Below are positions 41,873 to 49,648 of a stretch of DNA of 64,000 bases, in pieces; within the stretch, counting starts at the first letter, position 1; the number at the start of each line of letters is the position of its first letter. Source of the DNA: an uncultured Collinsella sp. GTDB taxonomy: Bacteria; Actinomycetota; Coriobacteriia; Coriobacteriales; Coriobacteriaceae. The position numbers were made by a program, and so were the translations under genes. Under the pieces are notes generated by a model, which did not search any database, was not told where the DNA came from, and worked only from the letters and a program-made list of their open reading frames with translations. The stretch is taken from the NCBI GenBank assembly GCA_900541795.1, contig UQLC01000009.1, positions 34,705 to 98,704 of the forward strand, given 5' to 3'.

Positions 41873-42619
41873 ATGGAAAAGCTGGGAGTTATCGGCGGCA
41901 TGGGCGCCGAGGCCACGTCGTATTACTACGACCAGGTGGTACGTCATACGGCGGCTACCTGTGATCAGGAGCATATCGACATGGTGGTGCTTTCCAAGTC
42001 GACCATGCCTGACCGCACGCTGGCCATCAAGACCGGCGAGCATGCCGAGCTGTTGGCGACCATGAAGGAGTGCGCTCAGGCGCTCGAGTCGCTGGGCTGC
42101 GCGCACATAGCGATTCCCTGCAACACGTCACACTACTTCTACGACCAGATCCAGTCGTTTACGAAGGTGCCGATTATCCACATGCCGCGCGAGTCGGTGC
42201 GCTATGCTCTGGCCGGCGCGGTGATGGGGGAGTGCGAGTTCGACCCCAACCTGAGTATGCCGGCCGAGCCGGTGCGCAAGATCGGCATCATGGGCACCGA
42301 CGGTACCGTGGGCGCAGACGTCTATGGGCGCGAATGTGAGACCGCGGGCGTTGAGGTCGTCTATCCCAGCGAAAAGCGTCAGGCCGACGTGATGTCGCTC
42401 ATCTACGACGATGTGAAGGCCGGGCGCGAACCCGATATGGACAAGTTCGACCGCGTGATGTGGGAGTTCGCCCGTAGCGGCTGCGACCGCGTCATCCTGG
42501 CCTGCACGGAGCTTTCGGTGTTGCAGAAGTATCGCGAGATGCCCGAGATCACCCTCGATGCGATGGATGTCCTGGTACGCGAGTCCATCATTCGCAGCGG
42601 CGTCCCCTACCGCCTGTAG
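41873..42619 (+). CDS. aspartate/glutamate racemase family protein
   Basis: The 248-aa cofactor-independent racemase shows GVIGGMGAEATSYYYDQVV at the start and the two catalytic Cys, in IPCNTSHYF and LACTELSVL. The AspR/RacD type makes D-Asp from L-Asp. The ATG at 41873 follows AAGGAGG. It is 84 bases downstream of the D-aspartate ligase-like gene, and the two probably form one operon for wall cross-bridge synthesis. Confidence 0.85.
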   Translation: MEKLGVIGGMGAEATSYYYDQVVRHTAATCDQEHIDMVVLSKSTMPDRTLAIKTGEHAELLATMKECAQALESLGCAHIAIPCNTSHYFYDQIQSFTKVPIIHMPRESVRYALAGAVMGECEFDPNLSMPAEPVRKIGIMGTDGTVGADVYGRECETAGVEVVYPSEKRQADVMSLIYDDVKAGREPDMDKFDRVMWEFARSGCDRVILACTELSVLQKYREMPEITLDAMDVLVRESIIRSGVPYRL

Positions 42620-42626
42620 CCCTCGA

Positions 42627-42659
42627 CCTGCCAAAAAGGGACAGGTTTATTTTGGTAGG
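42627..42659. repeat. palindromic repeat with GGGACAGG core
   Basis: CCTGCCAAAA (42627-42636) faces TTTTGGTAGG (42650-42659), around AGGGACAGG. The core is the complement of the CCTGTCCC core of the repeats flanking the DUF2974 gene. Flank sequences differ, so it is a related rather than identical copy. Confidence 0.5.
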
Positions 42660-42678
42660 CGGTATCTGGGAAAACAGT

Positions 42679-42715
42679 AAGGCCCCGGCTCGTTTGATGC
42701 GAGCCGGGGCCTTTT
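42679..42715. terminator. bidirectional terminator between racemase and ecfT
   Basis: AAGGCCCCGGCTCG (42679-42692) and CGAGCCGGGGCCTT (42700-42713) are perfect 14-bp arms, with T on both outer sides. Confidence 0.88.
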
Positions 42716-42742
42716 GCGTTTGTCGGTTGCTGCCAGTGATTG

Positions 42743-43489
42743 CTAGAACAGGAAGCCGATGGCGATAAGGGCGATGCTGACGATAAGTACGGCGATATCC
42801 AGGCCTTTGATGGGGTAACGCTTATACGAACTCGCACGCGTGCGCAGGTAGAAGCCGCGCTGCTCGGCGGCAAGCGCGGTGGCATCGGTCTTGCCCACGC
42901 TCGAGATAAGCAGTGGCACGCACAGCGGCAGCATGAGCTTGAGTTTCTTGACGGGATTCTTAGTGTCGTATTCGACGCCGCGTGCAGTCTGTGCCTCCAT
43001 GATGGCGTTCATTTCCTGGCCAAATACCGGCACAAAGCGCAGTGCCGTGGTAAAGGTGAAGGCATAGCGATATGGCACGTGCAGCACCTCGACGCAGGCG
43101 TTGGCGAGGTCGTTGAGCTTGGTCACCATAAGCATAAGGATGAGTGGCAGTGCCACGCCCAACAGGCGTAGGCAGGCCTTCGATCCGGTAATGAGGCCCG
43201 TGTCGGTGATAAAGCCCCACACCATGTTGCCGTCGCGCATAAAGGCCAGCTGAAGCACCAGCATGATAAGCGCGAGCGGAATCAGCAGCTTGAGTAGCGA
43301 GAGCAGACGGTCGACGACGCCGGCGTAGGCGCCCAGTGCAAGGGTGAGCGCCAAAAAGCCCAACAGCGCCACGTAGGTGTCGGACAGGAAGATGCCGACG
43401 ATGATGGCGGCGGCAAGGCCCAGTTTAACGACCGGGTTCAAGTGGTGTAGCAGTGTATCGCCCGGCATATAGTCGATGACGTTAACCAC
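42743..43489 (-). CDS. ecfT: ECF transporter T component
   Basis: The 248-aa membrane protein has the EcfT pattern: about five hydrophobic helices (KLGLAAAIIVGIFLSDTYVALL and others), and the cytoplasmic coupling helices with the Ala-Arg-Gly motif in AQTARGVEYDTKNPVKKL. It couples the ATPases to the substrate-binding S protein. Its start overlaps the end of the ATPase gene by eight bases. It is the last gene of the importer operon. Confidence 0.88.
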   Translation of the reverse strand: MVNVIDYMPGDTLLHHLNPVVKLGLAAAIIVGIFLSDTYVALLGFLALTLALGAYAGVVDRLLSLLKLLIPLALIMLVLQLAFMRDGNMVWGFITDTGLITGSKACLRLLGVALPLILMLMVTKLNDLANACVEVLHVPYRYAFTFTTALRFVPVFGQEMNAIMEAQTARGVEYDTKNPVKKLKLMLPLCVPLLISSVGKTDATALAAEQRGFYLRTRASSYKRYPIKGLDIAVLIVSIALIAIGFLF

Positions 43490-45233
43490 GGTGGACCATC
43501 TCCTCGGTAATGCGAACGATATCGGTGACCTCGCTCACCTGTGCAAAGGCGGGAGAGACGGAGGATGCCAGGCGACGGGAAAGCTCTATGACCTGGGGCG
43601 GCTCAACGTAGGCGCGCTGCATGAGCTCGATGTCCGAGAACAGCTCGTGCGTGCGGCCGCGCTCGAGGATGCGGCCGTCGGCCATTACCACAATGCGCTC
43701 GGCAAAGTCGGAGACGACTTCCATGTCGTGGCAGACCATGATTACAGCGCAGCCGCGCTCGGCCATGGTGCGCACCGTTTCCATCACGGTCATGCACTCG
43801 CGGTAGTCAAGGCCGCTCGTGGGCTCGTCGAGCACCACGATTTTGGGCTCTACGACTACGACGGAGGCGAGTGCTACCATCTGGCGCTGACCGCGCGAGA
43901 GGGAGAAGGGCGCCTCGTCGGCCGGCAAGCCAAAGCGGTCGATGACGAGCTGGGCGCGACGCAGCGCCTCGGCACGGTCGATGCCGGCAAGCTCCAAGCC
44001 AAAGGCGACCTCGTCGAGCACGGTGCCCTTGCAGATCTGGCGGTCGGGGTTTTGGAAGAGGGTTGCGACTTCTCGGGCGATGCGGCTCGTGGAAACGGCT
44101 GCGGTATCCAGTCCCGTGACGCGCACGCTGCCCGAAGCGGGCTTAAGCAGGCCTGTGAGCAGCTTGGTAAGTGTGGTCTTGCCGGCGCCGTTTTGGCCGA
44201 CGATGCCCACGAGCTCGCCGGGATAGAGGGTCAGGTTGAGGTCGTGGACGGCGGCGCCGTCATTGGGATAGGCAAACTCAACGTGATCGAAGGCGAGCAC
44301 GGGCTCGGCGTCCTTGGCGTGCGGGCGCAACGACGGTGCGTGCGGTGAGCCGGCGGGTGCCTGAATGTCGCTGCTTGCGTGTGCGGGGTCGACGATGCCC
44401 GTAATCAGGCGCTCGGCCTCATCAACATCCAAACAGGGAGTGCCGCTGGCCAGGCCATCGGTCTCGAGGCTGTTGAAAATGCGCGTGACACGCGGGCAAT
44501 CGACGCCGATGGCGCGGAGCTCATCGGCGTGCGCGAAGACCTCGTGCGGCTCGCCCTGTAGCGCGATTTCGCCATGATTGAGCACGAGCACGCGGTTGCA
44601 ATACTCCGAAAGCAGGGCGACTTTTTGCTCAACGACGACGATGGTGATGCCGAGTGCACGGTTGGCCTCACACAGGGTCTCGAAGACCAGCGTGGAGCTG
44701 GCGGGGTCGAGCGCCGCGGTGGGTTCGTCGAGCACAAGCACGCGCGGACGCATGGCGAGGATGGCGGCGATGGCAACCTTTTGCTTTTGACCGCCCGAAA
44801 GCGTGGCGATCTCGCGGTCGCGCAGGTCGCTGATGCCGACGGTCTTAAGCGTCTCGCTCACACGTTGCTCGATTTGGTCGTGGGGAACGCCAAAGTTCTC
44901 CAGGCCAAATAGCATCTCGTCCTCGACGACCGAGGCGACCATTTGCGTGTCGATGTCCTGCAACACACTGCCGACGATCTGCGATACGTCGGTGAGCGAG
45001 ACCTCGCAGGTGTCGTGGCCGTCAACTAACACGGAGCCATAAAAGGCGCCGGTGTAATGGTGGGGTACGGCTCCCGACAGGCAGGCGGCAAGTGTGGACT
45101 TGCCGGCGCCCGAAGGCCCGATAATGCCGATAAAATCTCCCCTGTTCACGCCGAGCGAGATATGCTTAAGCGCCTGCTCGGTCTGCGTGCCGTAGGAGAA
45201 CGAGACATCGTCGACGTTGATGATCGTTTCCAT
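43482..45233 (-). CDS. ecfA: ECF transporter double ATPase (EcfA1-EcfA2 in one chain)
   Basis: The 583-aa protein has two ABC domains. Domain 1 has Walker A GPSGAGKST, signature LSGGQKQKVAIAA and VLVLDEPTAALDPAS. Domain 2 has GQNGAGKTTLTKLLTG, a slightly altered signature LSRGQRQMVALA and VVLDEPTSGLDY. A linker at about 255-310 joins them. The fused form replaces separate EcfA and EcfA'. It starts at 45233 after AAAGG and overlaps ecfT by eight bases. The upstream S component suggests a dedicated importer. Confidence 0.88.
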   Translation of the reverse strand: METIINVDDVSFSYGTQTEQALKHISLGVNRGDFIGIIGPSGAGKSTLAACLSGAVPHHYTGAFYGSVLVDGHDTCEVSLTDVSQIVGSVLQDIDTQMVASVVEDEMLFGLENFGVPHDQIEQRVSETLKTVGISDLRDREIATLSGGQKQKVAIAAILAMRPRVLVLDEPTAALDPASSTLVFETLCEANRALGITIVVVEQKVALLSEYCNRVLVLNHGEIALQGEPHEVFAHADELRAIGVDCPRVTRIFNSLETDGLASGTPCLDVDEAERLITGIVDPAHASSDIQAPAGSPHAPSLRPHAKDAEPVLAFDHVEFAYPNDGAAVHDLNLTLYPGELVGIVGQNGAGKTTLTKLLTGLLKPASGSVRVTGLDTAAVSTSRIAREVATLFQNPDRQICKGTVLDEVAFGLELAGIDRAEALRRAQLVIDRFGLPADEAPFSLSRGQRQMVALASVVVVEPKIVVLDEPTSGLDYRECMTVMETVRTMAERGCAVIMVCHDMEVVSDFAERIVVMADGRILERGRTHELFSDIELMQRAYVEPPQVIELSRRLASSVSPAFAQVSEVTDIVRITEEMVHRG

Positions 45234-45334
45234 GGATACCTTTCATAGTCATCGGAGTTTCTTGAATGACGAACCGTATAAGAACGTCCATGAACCCGTT
45301 GTTTGGGACAGTCTTTGGTGGTGAAGCACGGAGA

Positions 45335-45435
45335 CGGCTTTACGAGGTGCCCCAGGTTGGCGCGAAAGAGGAACGAAGCGTACTTGGGTATGCGAGCGAC
45401 GAATGAACGCCAAGATGGGGCACCTCGTAAAGCCG
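45335..45435 (+). repeat. structured G.A-loop hairpin element, copy 2
   Basis: A 101-base hairpin. The outer stem is 19 bp and perfect (45335-45353 with 45417-45435). Then come a GG/GA mismatch, TTGGCG/CGCCAA, and an internal loop GAAAGAGGA (45364-45372) facing GACGAATGA (45398-45406), which again pairs mainly as tandem G.A. The inner stem is GCGTAC/GTATGC with TTGG. The order of parts equals copy 1 at 29768, but stem sequences differ while staying complementary. It lies between the S-component stop and the ATPase start. Confidence 0.7.
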
Positions 45436-45441
45436 AGCGGG

Positions 45442-46014
45442 TTAGTTGAGCTTAAGGGCCTTCTGGATGGGCAGGTAGAGTGCGCCGACCAGGATGGCGT
45501 TAAAGACGGCGGTCATGGCGACGACGGGCAGCATAGCAGCGGCGAGCTCGCTCACCACGCCGAGCATGGCCATCTTGATGACCATGAAGATGACGCCCGA
45601 GACAAAGGTGGTCACGAAGGTTGCGACGATGGCGACGGCAGGCTTAACCTGACCGTCCTTGGCAGCAGCGTTGACAATAACGGCCATGAGCATGGCGGCG
45701 ATGCCCTCGGCGGCAAAATCGACGAACGGCGAGGTGGTGGTGATCTGGATCACGGCGGCCGAGATCAAGCCGATAACGAGCGCCTGACCGATGTTGGGGC
45801 GAACGACCAGGATGGTGAGGCAGAAGGCCGAGATAATGAACTCGGGGCTGATCATACCGCCCGAGATGCCGGAGATAGCCTTGCCGACGGTGAAGTTGAG
45901 GATGAAGCCAGCGGCAAGCAGGATGGCGAGCAAGACGAGGGCACGGACGTCGAGTTTGCCGCGGTCGGCGGTCTGGACGGTGCGGGGCTGGGCGGTGGTG
46001 GTGTTCTGAGACAT
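45442..46014 (-). CDS. ECF transporter S component, probably for tryptophan
   Basis: The 190-aa membrane protein has about six helices (ALVLLAILLAAGFILNFTVG, SPEFIISAFCLTILVV, ALVIGLISAAVIQI, FMVIKMAMLGVV and others) in the size range of ECF S proteins. It precedes the ATPase and T genes. The leader upstream encodes a peptide with three Trp in a row and a terminator, so the operon responds to Trp-tRNA level and the cargo is probably tryptophan or a precursor. It starts at 46014 with AAAGGA upstream. Confidence 0.8.
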   Translation of the reverse strand: MSQNTTTAQPRTVQTADRGKLDVRALVLLAILLAAGFILNFTVGKAISGISGGMISPEFIISAFCLTILVVRPNIGQALVIGLISAAVIQITTTSPFVDFAAEGIAAMLMAVIVNAAAKDGQVKPAVAIVATFVTTFVSGVIFMVIKMAMLGVVSELAAAMLPVVAMTAVFNAILVGALYLPIQKALKLN

Positions 46015-46096
46015 GGTGAAAATCCTTTCGGAGGGGAAGTGCAAGAGAAGAAAGCGGAGGCGCGCGATGCGAATGCGATCGGGCTCGAGATAGAAA

Positions 46097-46124
46097 AAGG
46101 CCCCCGGTCGAAACCGGAGGCCTT
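46097..46124 (-). terminator. attenuator terminator of the Trp leader
   Basis: Minus strand: AAGGCC pairs with GGCCTT (46119-46124 with 46097-46102), and CCGGT with ACCGG around TTCG, followed by five T (94-98 on the plus strand as A). Upstream, CACCT and AGGTG, and GTGAG and CTCAC, offer alternative pairings with the leader region. Confidence 0.75.
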
Positions 46125-46160
46125 CCAATCACCTAGAGCGCAAAAACAGGTGTGAGGGAC

Positions 46161-46229
46161 TCACCGTCGACCGATCGTATTCGCATCACGCCACCACCAG
46201 TTGTTGAGAGACTTCATCGTGTTCTTCAT
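46161..46229 (-). CDS. Trp-rich leader peptide, 22 aa
   Basis: The minus-strand ATG at 46229 follows AAAGGAG. The peptide is MKNTMKSLNNWWWRDANTIG then RR and a TGA at 46161. Three consecutive UGG codons sit at positions 11-13. The stop codon lies within a GTGAG/CTCAC hairpin, and a terminator follows 37 bases later. This is the design of a classical trp attenuator: ribosome stalling at the Trp codons when charged tRNA-Trp is scarce would favour read-through into the ECF importer genes. Confidence 0.82.
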   Translation of the reverse strand: MKNTMKSLNNWWWRDANTIGRR

Positions 46230-46283
46230 GTCGGTGGCTCCTTTCGTGATGCCGTGGCGCGGTCGCACCTAGTTGCTGTTGCG

Positions 46284-46313
46284 CTGCACTATAGCACAGC
46301 GAAGTGTGTGCAG
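46284..46313 (-). promoter_or_regulatory. promoter and inverted repeat upstream of the Trp leader
   Basis: TATAGT on the minus strand (46293-46288) is a good -10 box. CTGCAC (46284-46289) and GTGCAG (46308-46313) form an inverted repeat across the promoter, a possible operator. The -35 box is weak. Confidence 0.45.
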
Positions 46314-46420
46314 GGAATCTTTTTTGAAAAGATTTCGGCGACGTTTCCCGCCGGTCGAATGGGCGGCCGGACGGGCGGGCGACCTTGGCCTTCCCGCCCG
46401 CGCCTTAAGGTGAGGGGTTC

Positions 46421-48223
46421 TTAGGCCTTCTTGCGACGATAGAGCACGAAGCCGCAGACACCGATGATGACGACGGCGCCAACGGCCATGGCGGCCATGT
46501 TGTTGCCCTCGGACTTCTCCTCGGTGGCCTCTTCCTTCTCGACCTCGGGCTCGGCTACGTCCTCATCGGAGAGGGCCTCGTCGGCGTAGGTGATGGACTT
46601 GACCAGGCAGTCGTTGTCGGCATCGTAGTCGCTCGGGACGAACTCCTCGGAGAAATCCTCCTCCTTGAGGTAGTCGCGCATCTCCTCGAGCATGGCCTTG
46701 CACTTGAGGTAGGTGTTTTTGGTGGCAGCCTTGCCGGCCTTGTTGGCTAGGGCGGTGCGGGCTTCGGTGTCCTCGGCGGCCTGCATGGCCTCGTCGACGG
46801 TCAGGTTCTGCTCGATGAGTTCCTTCTGCAGCGCATCGAGGTAGGCGCGGACGCCGGAAGCGCAGTGGTCGCGGTTCTCATAGGCGAGCGTGTTGATGTC
46901 CATGAGGACGTAGTTGATGGAGTTCTTGGGCTCCTCGTTGTTCACGACGTCTTCCTCTTCGCAGTGATCGAAGGAGACATCCTGATCGCTAAAGTAGGGG
47001 CTGACCTCGGTGAGCAGTGCGGAGTAGAGGGGGATAGCGACGGAGAACTCGGCGTTGGAGAGCATCTCCCACTGGATGGTCGCGATCTCGGGATCCATGC
47101 CGTGACGGATCTGGAAGGTGTGGATCTCGGTGTTGCGGTTGGAGCCGATGGCATAGGCGCCGTCGGTGTTGGCGTTGAGGCCGGCGACATTTTCGCCGCG
47201 AGCGGCGAAGGAACGGATCATTTCAAAGGTGTTCCAGTCGGACTTGCCGGGCTGGAAGAACAGCGGCTGCATCTCGTGGACCAGGGCGCCGGTCGTGGCG
47301 CGAGCATCTTCGCGCTCGTCTTTCACGATCTCGTAGTCAGTGCCTTCAGCCAGCGGGGCCATGAAGTAATCGCGACCCTGGATATAGCGCGACCACTGGT
47401 GCATACCGGCCTCGCCGATCTCCTCGCCGTAGGTCTTGGCGACGTCGAACTTGCCGTCGGTGTACTCGGCAAAGCCCTTCTCCTTAGGCATGGACTCGAT
47501 GCCCTCGGAATGGAGACAGTTCTCGGTGTCATCGAGGTCGACGTTATAGGTGAGGTTGCCGATGTTGGGGTTGAGCGAGGCGATGTCATCGGCGAGCTTC
47601 ATAGCAATCCACTGATGGCCGGAAAGCGCGGCGAACAGCCAGGTCTCGCTGCTGTCGGCGATGATGATCTGGTCGTTGGAGCAGACGCCCTGCTCGTCGA
47701 TCAGGCTGCCGATGAGCTCGATGCCCTCGCGGGCCGTGGCGCTCTCGCCCAGGATGACGCTAGCGTAGTTGTACTCGCCGATACCGGTCTCCTCGGTGAT
47801 GGGGTCGGCCTCTTCGGCCTTCTCGTTATAGGAGGTGCTCAACGTGGCAGAGCAGGAGACGCCCTTCTCGTTGATGCCGGCCTCGGAATATGCGTCGTAG
47901 CGATCTTCCCACTGCGAGGGGTTGTCGCGAACGAAGGTGTAGCGGTAGGTTGCGCCCTTGGACTTGTACTCAAAACCGGACTCGACCGAGGTGTACTTGT
48001 TGCCGTCCTTGTGTGCGGGCTCAATGCCAAAGTGCTTGACATAGCGCGGACCGAAGTCCTCGGAACGGCCGTAGTACGTGTTGCCGTCTGCCGTAAGCTT
48101 GCTGCCCATGTAGATCTGGGTGCAGGCGAGCGCCGAAGTCGGCATGGCCATGATGGCCGCTGCTCCAAAGGCGAGGCCTATGCCTAGCTTCTTGAGCGCG
48201 TTGACGGGGTGAGTTTTCCTCAT
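46421..48223 (-). CDS. C69-family dipeptidase, membrane anchored
   Basis: The 600-aa protein has a signal peptide (about 1-33) ending SALA, directly followed by Cys34 in CTQIYMGSKLTADGNTYYGR. In this Ntn-hydrolase family the freed N-terminal Cys is the nucleophile. The body includes GVSCSATLSTS, EGIELIGSLIDEQG and FAALSGHQW. The C-terminus has an acidic stretch, then MAAMAVGAVVIIGVCGFVLY and RRKKA, a membrane anchor. It probably cleaves dipeptides outside the cell for uptake. A hairpin lies in its leader. Confidence 0.85.
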   Translation of the reverse strand: MRKTHPVNALKKLGIGLAFGAAAIMAMPTSALACTQIYMGSKLTADGNTYYGRSEDFGPRYVKHFGIEPAHKDGNKYTSVESGFEYKSKGATYRYTFVRDNPSQWEDRYDAYSEAGINEKGVSCSATLSTSYNEKAEEADPITEETGIGEYNYASVILGESATAREGIELIGSLIDEQGVCSNDQIIIADSSETWLFAALSGHQWIAMKLADDIASLNPNIGNLTYNVDLDDTENCLHSEGIESMPKEKGFAEYTDGKFDVAKTYGEEIGEAGMHQWSRYIQGRDYFMAPLAEGTDYEIVKDEREDARATTGALVHEMQPLFFQPGKSDWNTFEMIRSFAARGENVAGLNANTDGAYAIGSNRNTEIHTFQIRHGMDPEIATIQWEMLSNAEFSVAIPLYSALLTEVSPYFSDQDVSFDHCEEEDVVNNEEPKNSINYVLMDINTLAYENRDHCASGVRAYLDALQKELIEQNLTVDEAMQAAEDTEARTALANKAGKAATKNTYLKCKAMLEEMRDYLKEEDFSEEFVPSDYDADNDCLVKSITYADEALSDEDVAEPEVEKEEATEEKSEGNNMAAMAVGAVVIIGVCGFVLYRRKKA

Positions 48224-48530
48224 TTTCCCTCCCAGCGTGCGAAAGCCCTCCGCAGCCAGAGGGCTTCAGCCAATAAAGACACCCCATTAGCGTAACGAAC
48301 TGGAAACAATATTCATCTATGAAAGAAACTTACTCGATAAGCGTAATGAAATATGCGATGAGCGGTTAATTATACTCAGTTTGTAGCTTTACTTTAATAA
48401 AGGCGCCCTGTGATTACTGTAGCCGAATAAAGTAGCTGGGAATGCCCGAAATGAAAATCCCCCTGCTGTTTGGCAAATGCATAAACAGCAGGGGAGACGA
48501 TAATTGGATGAATATCATACCAATGTGGAA
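48224..48530. other. 307-base intergenic region with two hairpins
   Basis: AAGCCCTC (48243-48250) and GAGGGCTT (48259-48266) form a hairpin in the leader of the dipeptidase gene, followed on the minus strand by the GGGAGGG ribosome binding site. The rest, 48267-48459, is AT-richer and shows no gene; it probably holds the dipeptidase promoter. Confidence 0.5.
48460..48494 (-). terminator. terminator after the small membrane protein gene
   Basis: CCCCTGCTGTTT (48460-48471) and AAACAGCAGGGG (48483-48494) are perfect 12-bp arms. On the minus strand the stem is followed by GATTTTC. Confidence 0.75.
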
Positions 48531-48623
48531 TTACTTCTTCCGGCGGTGGATCACGTTGATCGCATAGCCGACGAGCATGGCCAAAACGATGATGATGAAG
48601 CCGAGCAGGGGATTGTCGTTCAT
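48531..48623 (-). CDS. 30-residue single-pass membrane protein
   Basis: The small ORF reads MNDNPLLGFIIIVLAMLVGY then AINVIHRRKK and a stop. It has a hydrophobic helix of about 18 residues and a basic C-terminal end, so the C-terminus probably faces the cytoplasm. A very good AGGAGG lies seven bases before the ATG at 48623. It starts nine bases after the lipid kinase stop and ends before a perfect terminator, so it is the last gene of that operon. I do not recognise a family. Confidence 0.7.
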   Translation of the reverse strand: MNDNPLLGFIIIVLAMLVGYAINVIHRRKK

Positions 48624-48632
48624 AGGGTCCTC

Positions 48633-49550
48633 CTATTTTCCGAGCGGGGAGAATTCGTCGACGATGAGGTCGAGGCATTGTGGAAGCGCGCGGGCTCCAA
48701 AGACGCCCGAGTTGCTGGAGATAATCTCGCCATCGAACTGCATGCCCAGCGACGGGGTGCAGGTGATCTTGGCTTCCTTGGTCTGGATGATCTTGAACTG
48801 CGGGCGCCCGAGTACCTTGCCGGCGGGGTCGAGTGCGGCGGTGATCACGGTAGGCAGCAGCTGCACGGTGCGCACGGGTTCGATGACCGCAATGTCGACC
48901 ATGCCATCGTTCATACGGCAGTCGGGGAACAGGTTGATGTCGTTTTGGATGACCGAGGTGTTGCCGGCCATGCAGCAGATGCCGTCGAGCTCCTCGACAA
49001 TGCCGTCATGCTCAATCGTAAAGTGCGCTACCGTAGGGTTGGGCGTGGCGAGCGCAGAGAGGAAGTAGGCGATCTCGCCGATGTCGTTTTTGGTGGGGGC
49101 GGCCTTCATCATGATCTCGGCGTCGAAGCCCGAGCCGGCGATGATGATGAAGCCGTGGCGCTTCTCGTTGCCGTTCTCGTCGAGCCAAAAGAGCTCGCCC
49201 ATGTCGACTTTGACCGTGCGACCGGCACGGCAGGCCTTGGCGAGCGCCGCCGCCTCGGGGGCATTGCCGATGTTGTTGAAGAACAGGCAGGCCGTACCGG
49301 AGGGGAAGACGAGCGTGGGGACACCGCATCCGCGCATCTGGTCGAGCACGTTGGAGACAGTGCCGTCGCCGCCCGAAACGACCACGCGGTCAAACTCGCG
49401 CACGTCTGCCACGGCGTCCTCGGGTTCCATGCCATCGCCGATAAAGCGCATCACGACCTCGTCGCCGCCCTGTGCAAGGGCGTGCGTGAATGCGAAGATT
49501 TCATCTGAGCTGGGGCCCGATGCCGGGTTGTGGATGATAAGGCAGCGCAT
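48633..49550 (-). CDS. diacylglycerol/lipid kinase, YegS/BmrU family
   Basis: The 305-aa enzyme has the lipid-kinase catalytic domain: IIHNPASGPSSDE, the nucleotide-binding VVSGGDGTVSNVLDQM, and FPSGTACLFFNNIG. GSGFDAEIM follows in the second domain. Such proteins phosphorylate diacylglycerol or related lipids using ATP. It lies in one operon with the small membrane protein at 48531. Confidence 0.83.
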   Translation of the reverse strand: MRCLIIHNPASGPSSDEIFAFTHALAQGGDEVVMRFIGDGMEPEDAVADVREFDRVVVSGGDGTVSNVLDQMRGCGVPTLVFPSGTACLFFNNIGNAPEAAALAKACRAGRTVKVDMGELFWLDENGNEKRHGFIIIAGSGFDAEIMMKAAPTKNDIGEIAYFLSALATPNPTVAHFTIEHDGIVEELDGICCMAGNTSVIQNDINLFPDCRMNDGMVDIAVIEPVRTVQLLPTVITAALDPAGKVLGRPQFKIIQTKEAKITCTPSLGMQFDGEIISSNSGVFGARALPQCLDLIVDEFSPLGK

Positions 49551-49648
49551 ACTTACGTTCCCGTTCTGTGACTAACCGAGTATAGTTGTAAGGCAATGCC
49601 GATATCCTACCCGTGTTTTTCGGGCCTAACCTTATTCGATGGGTTGAT

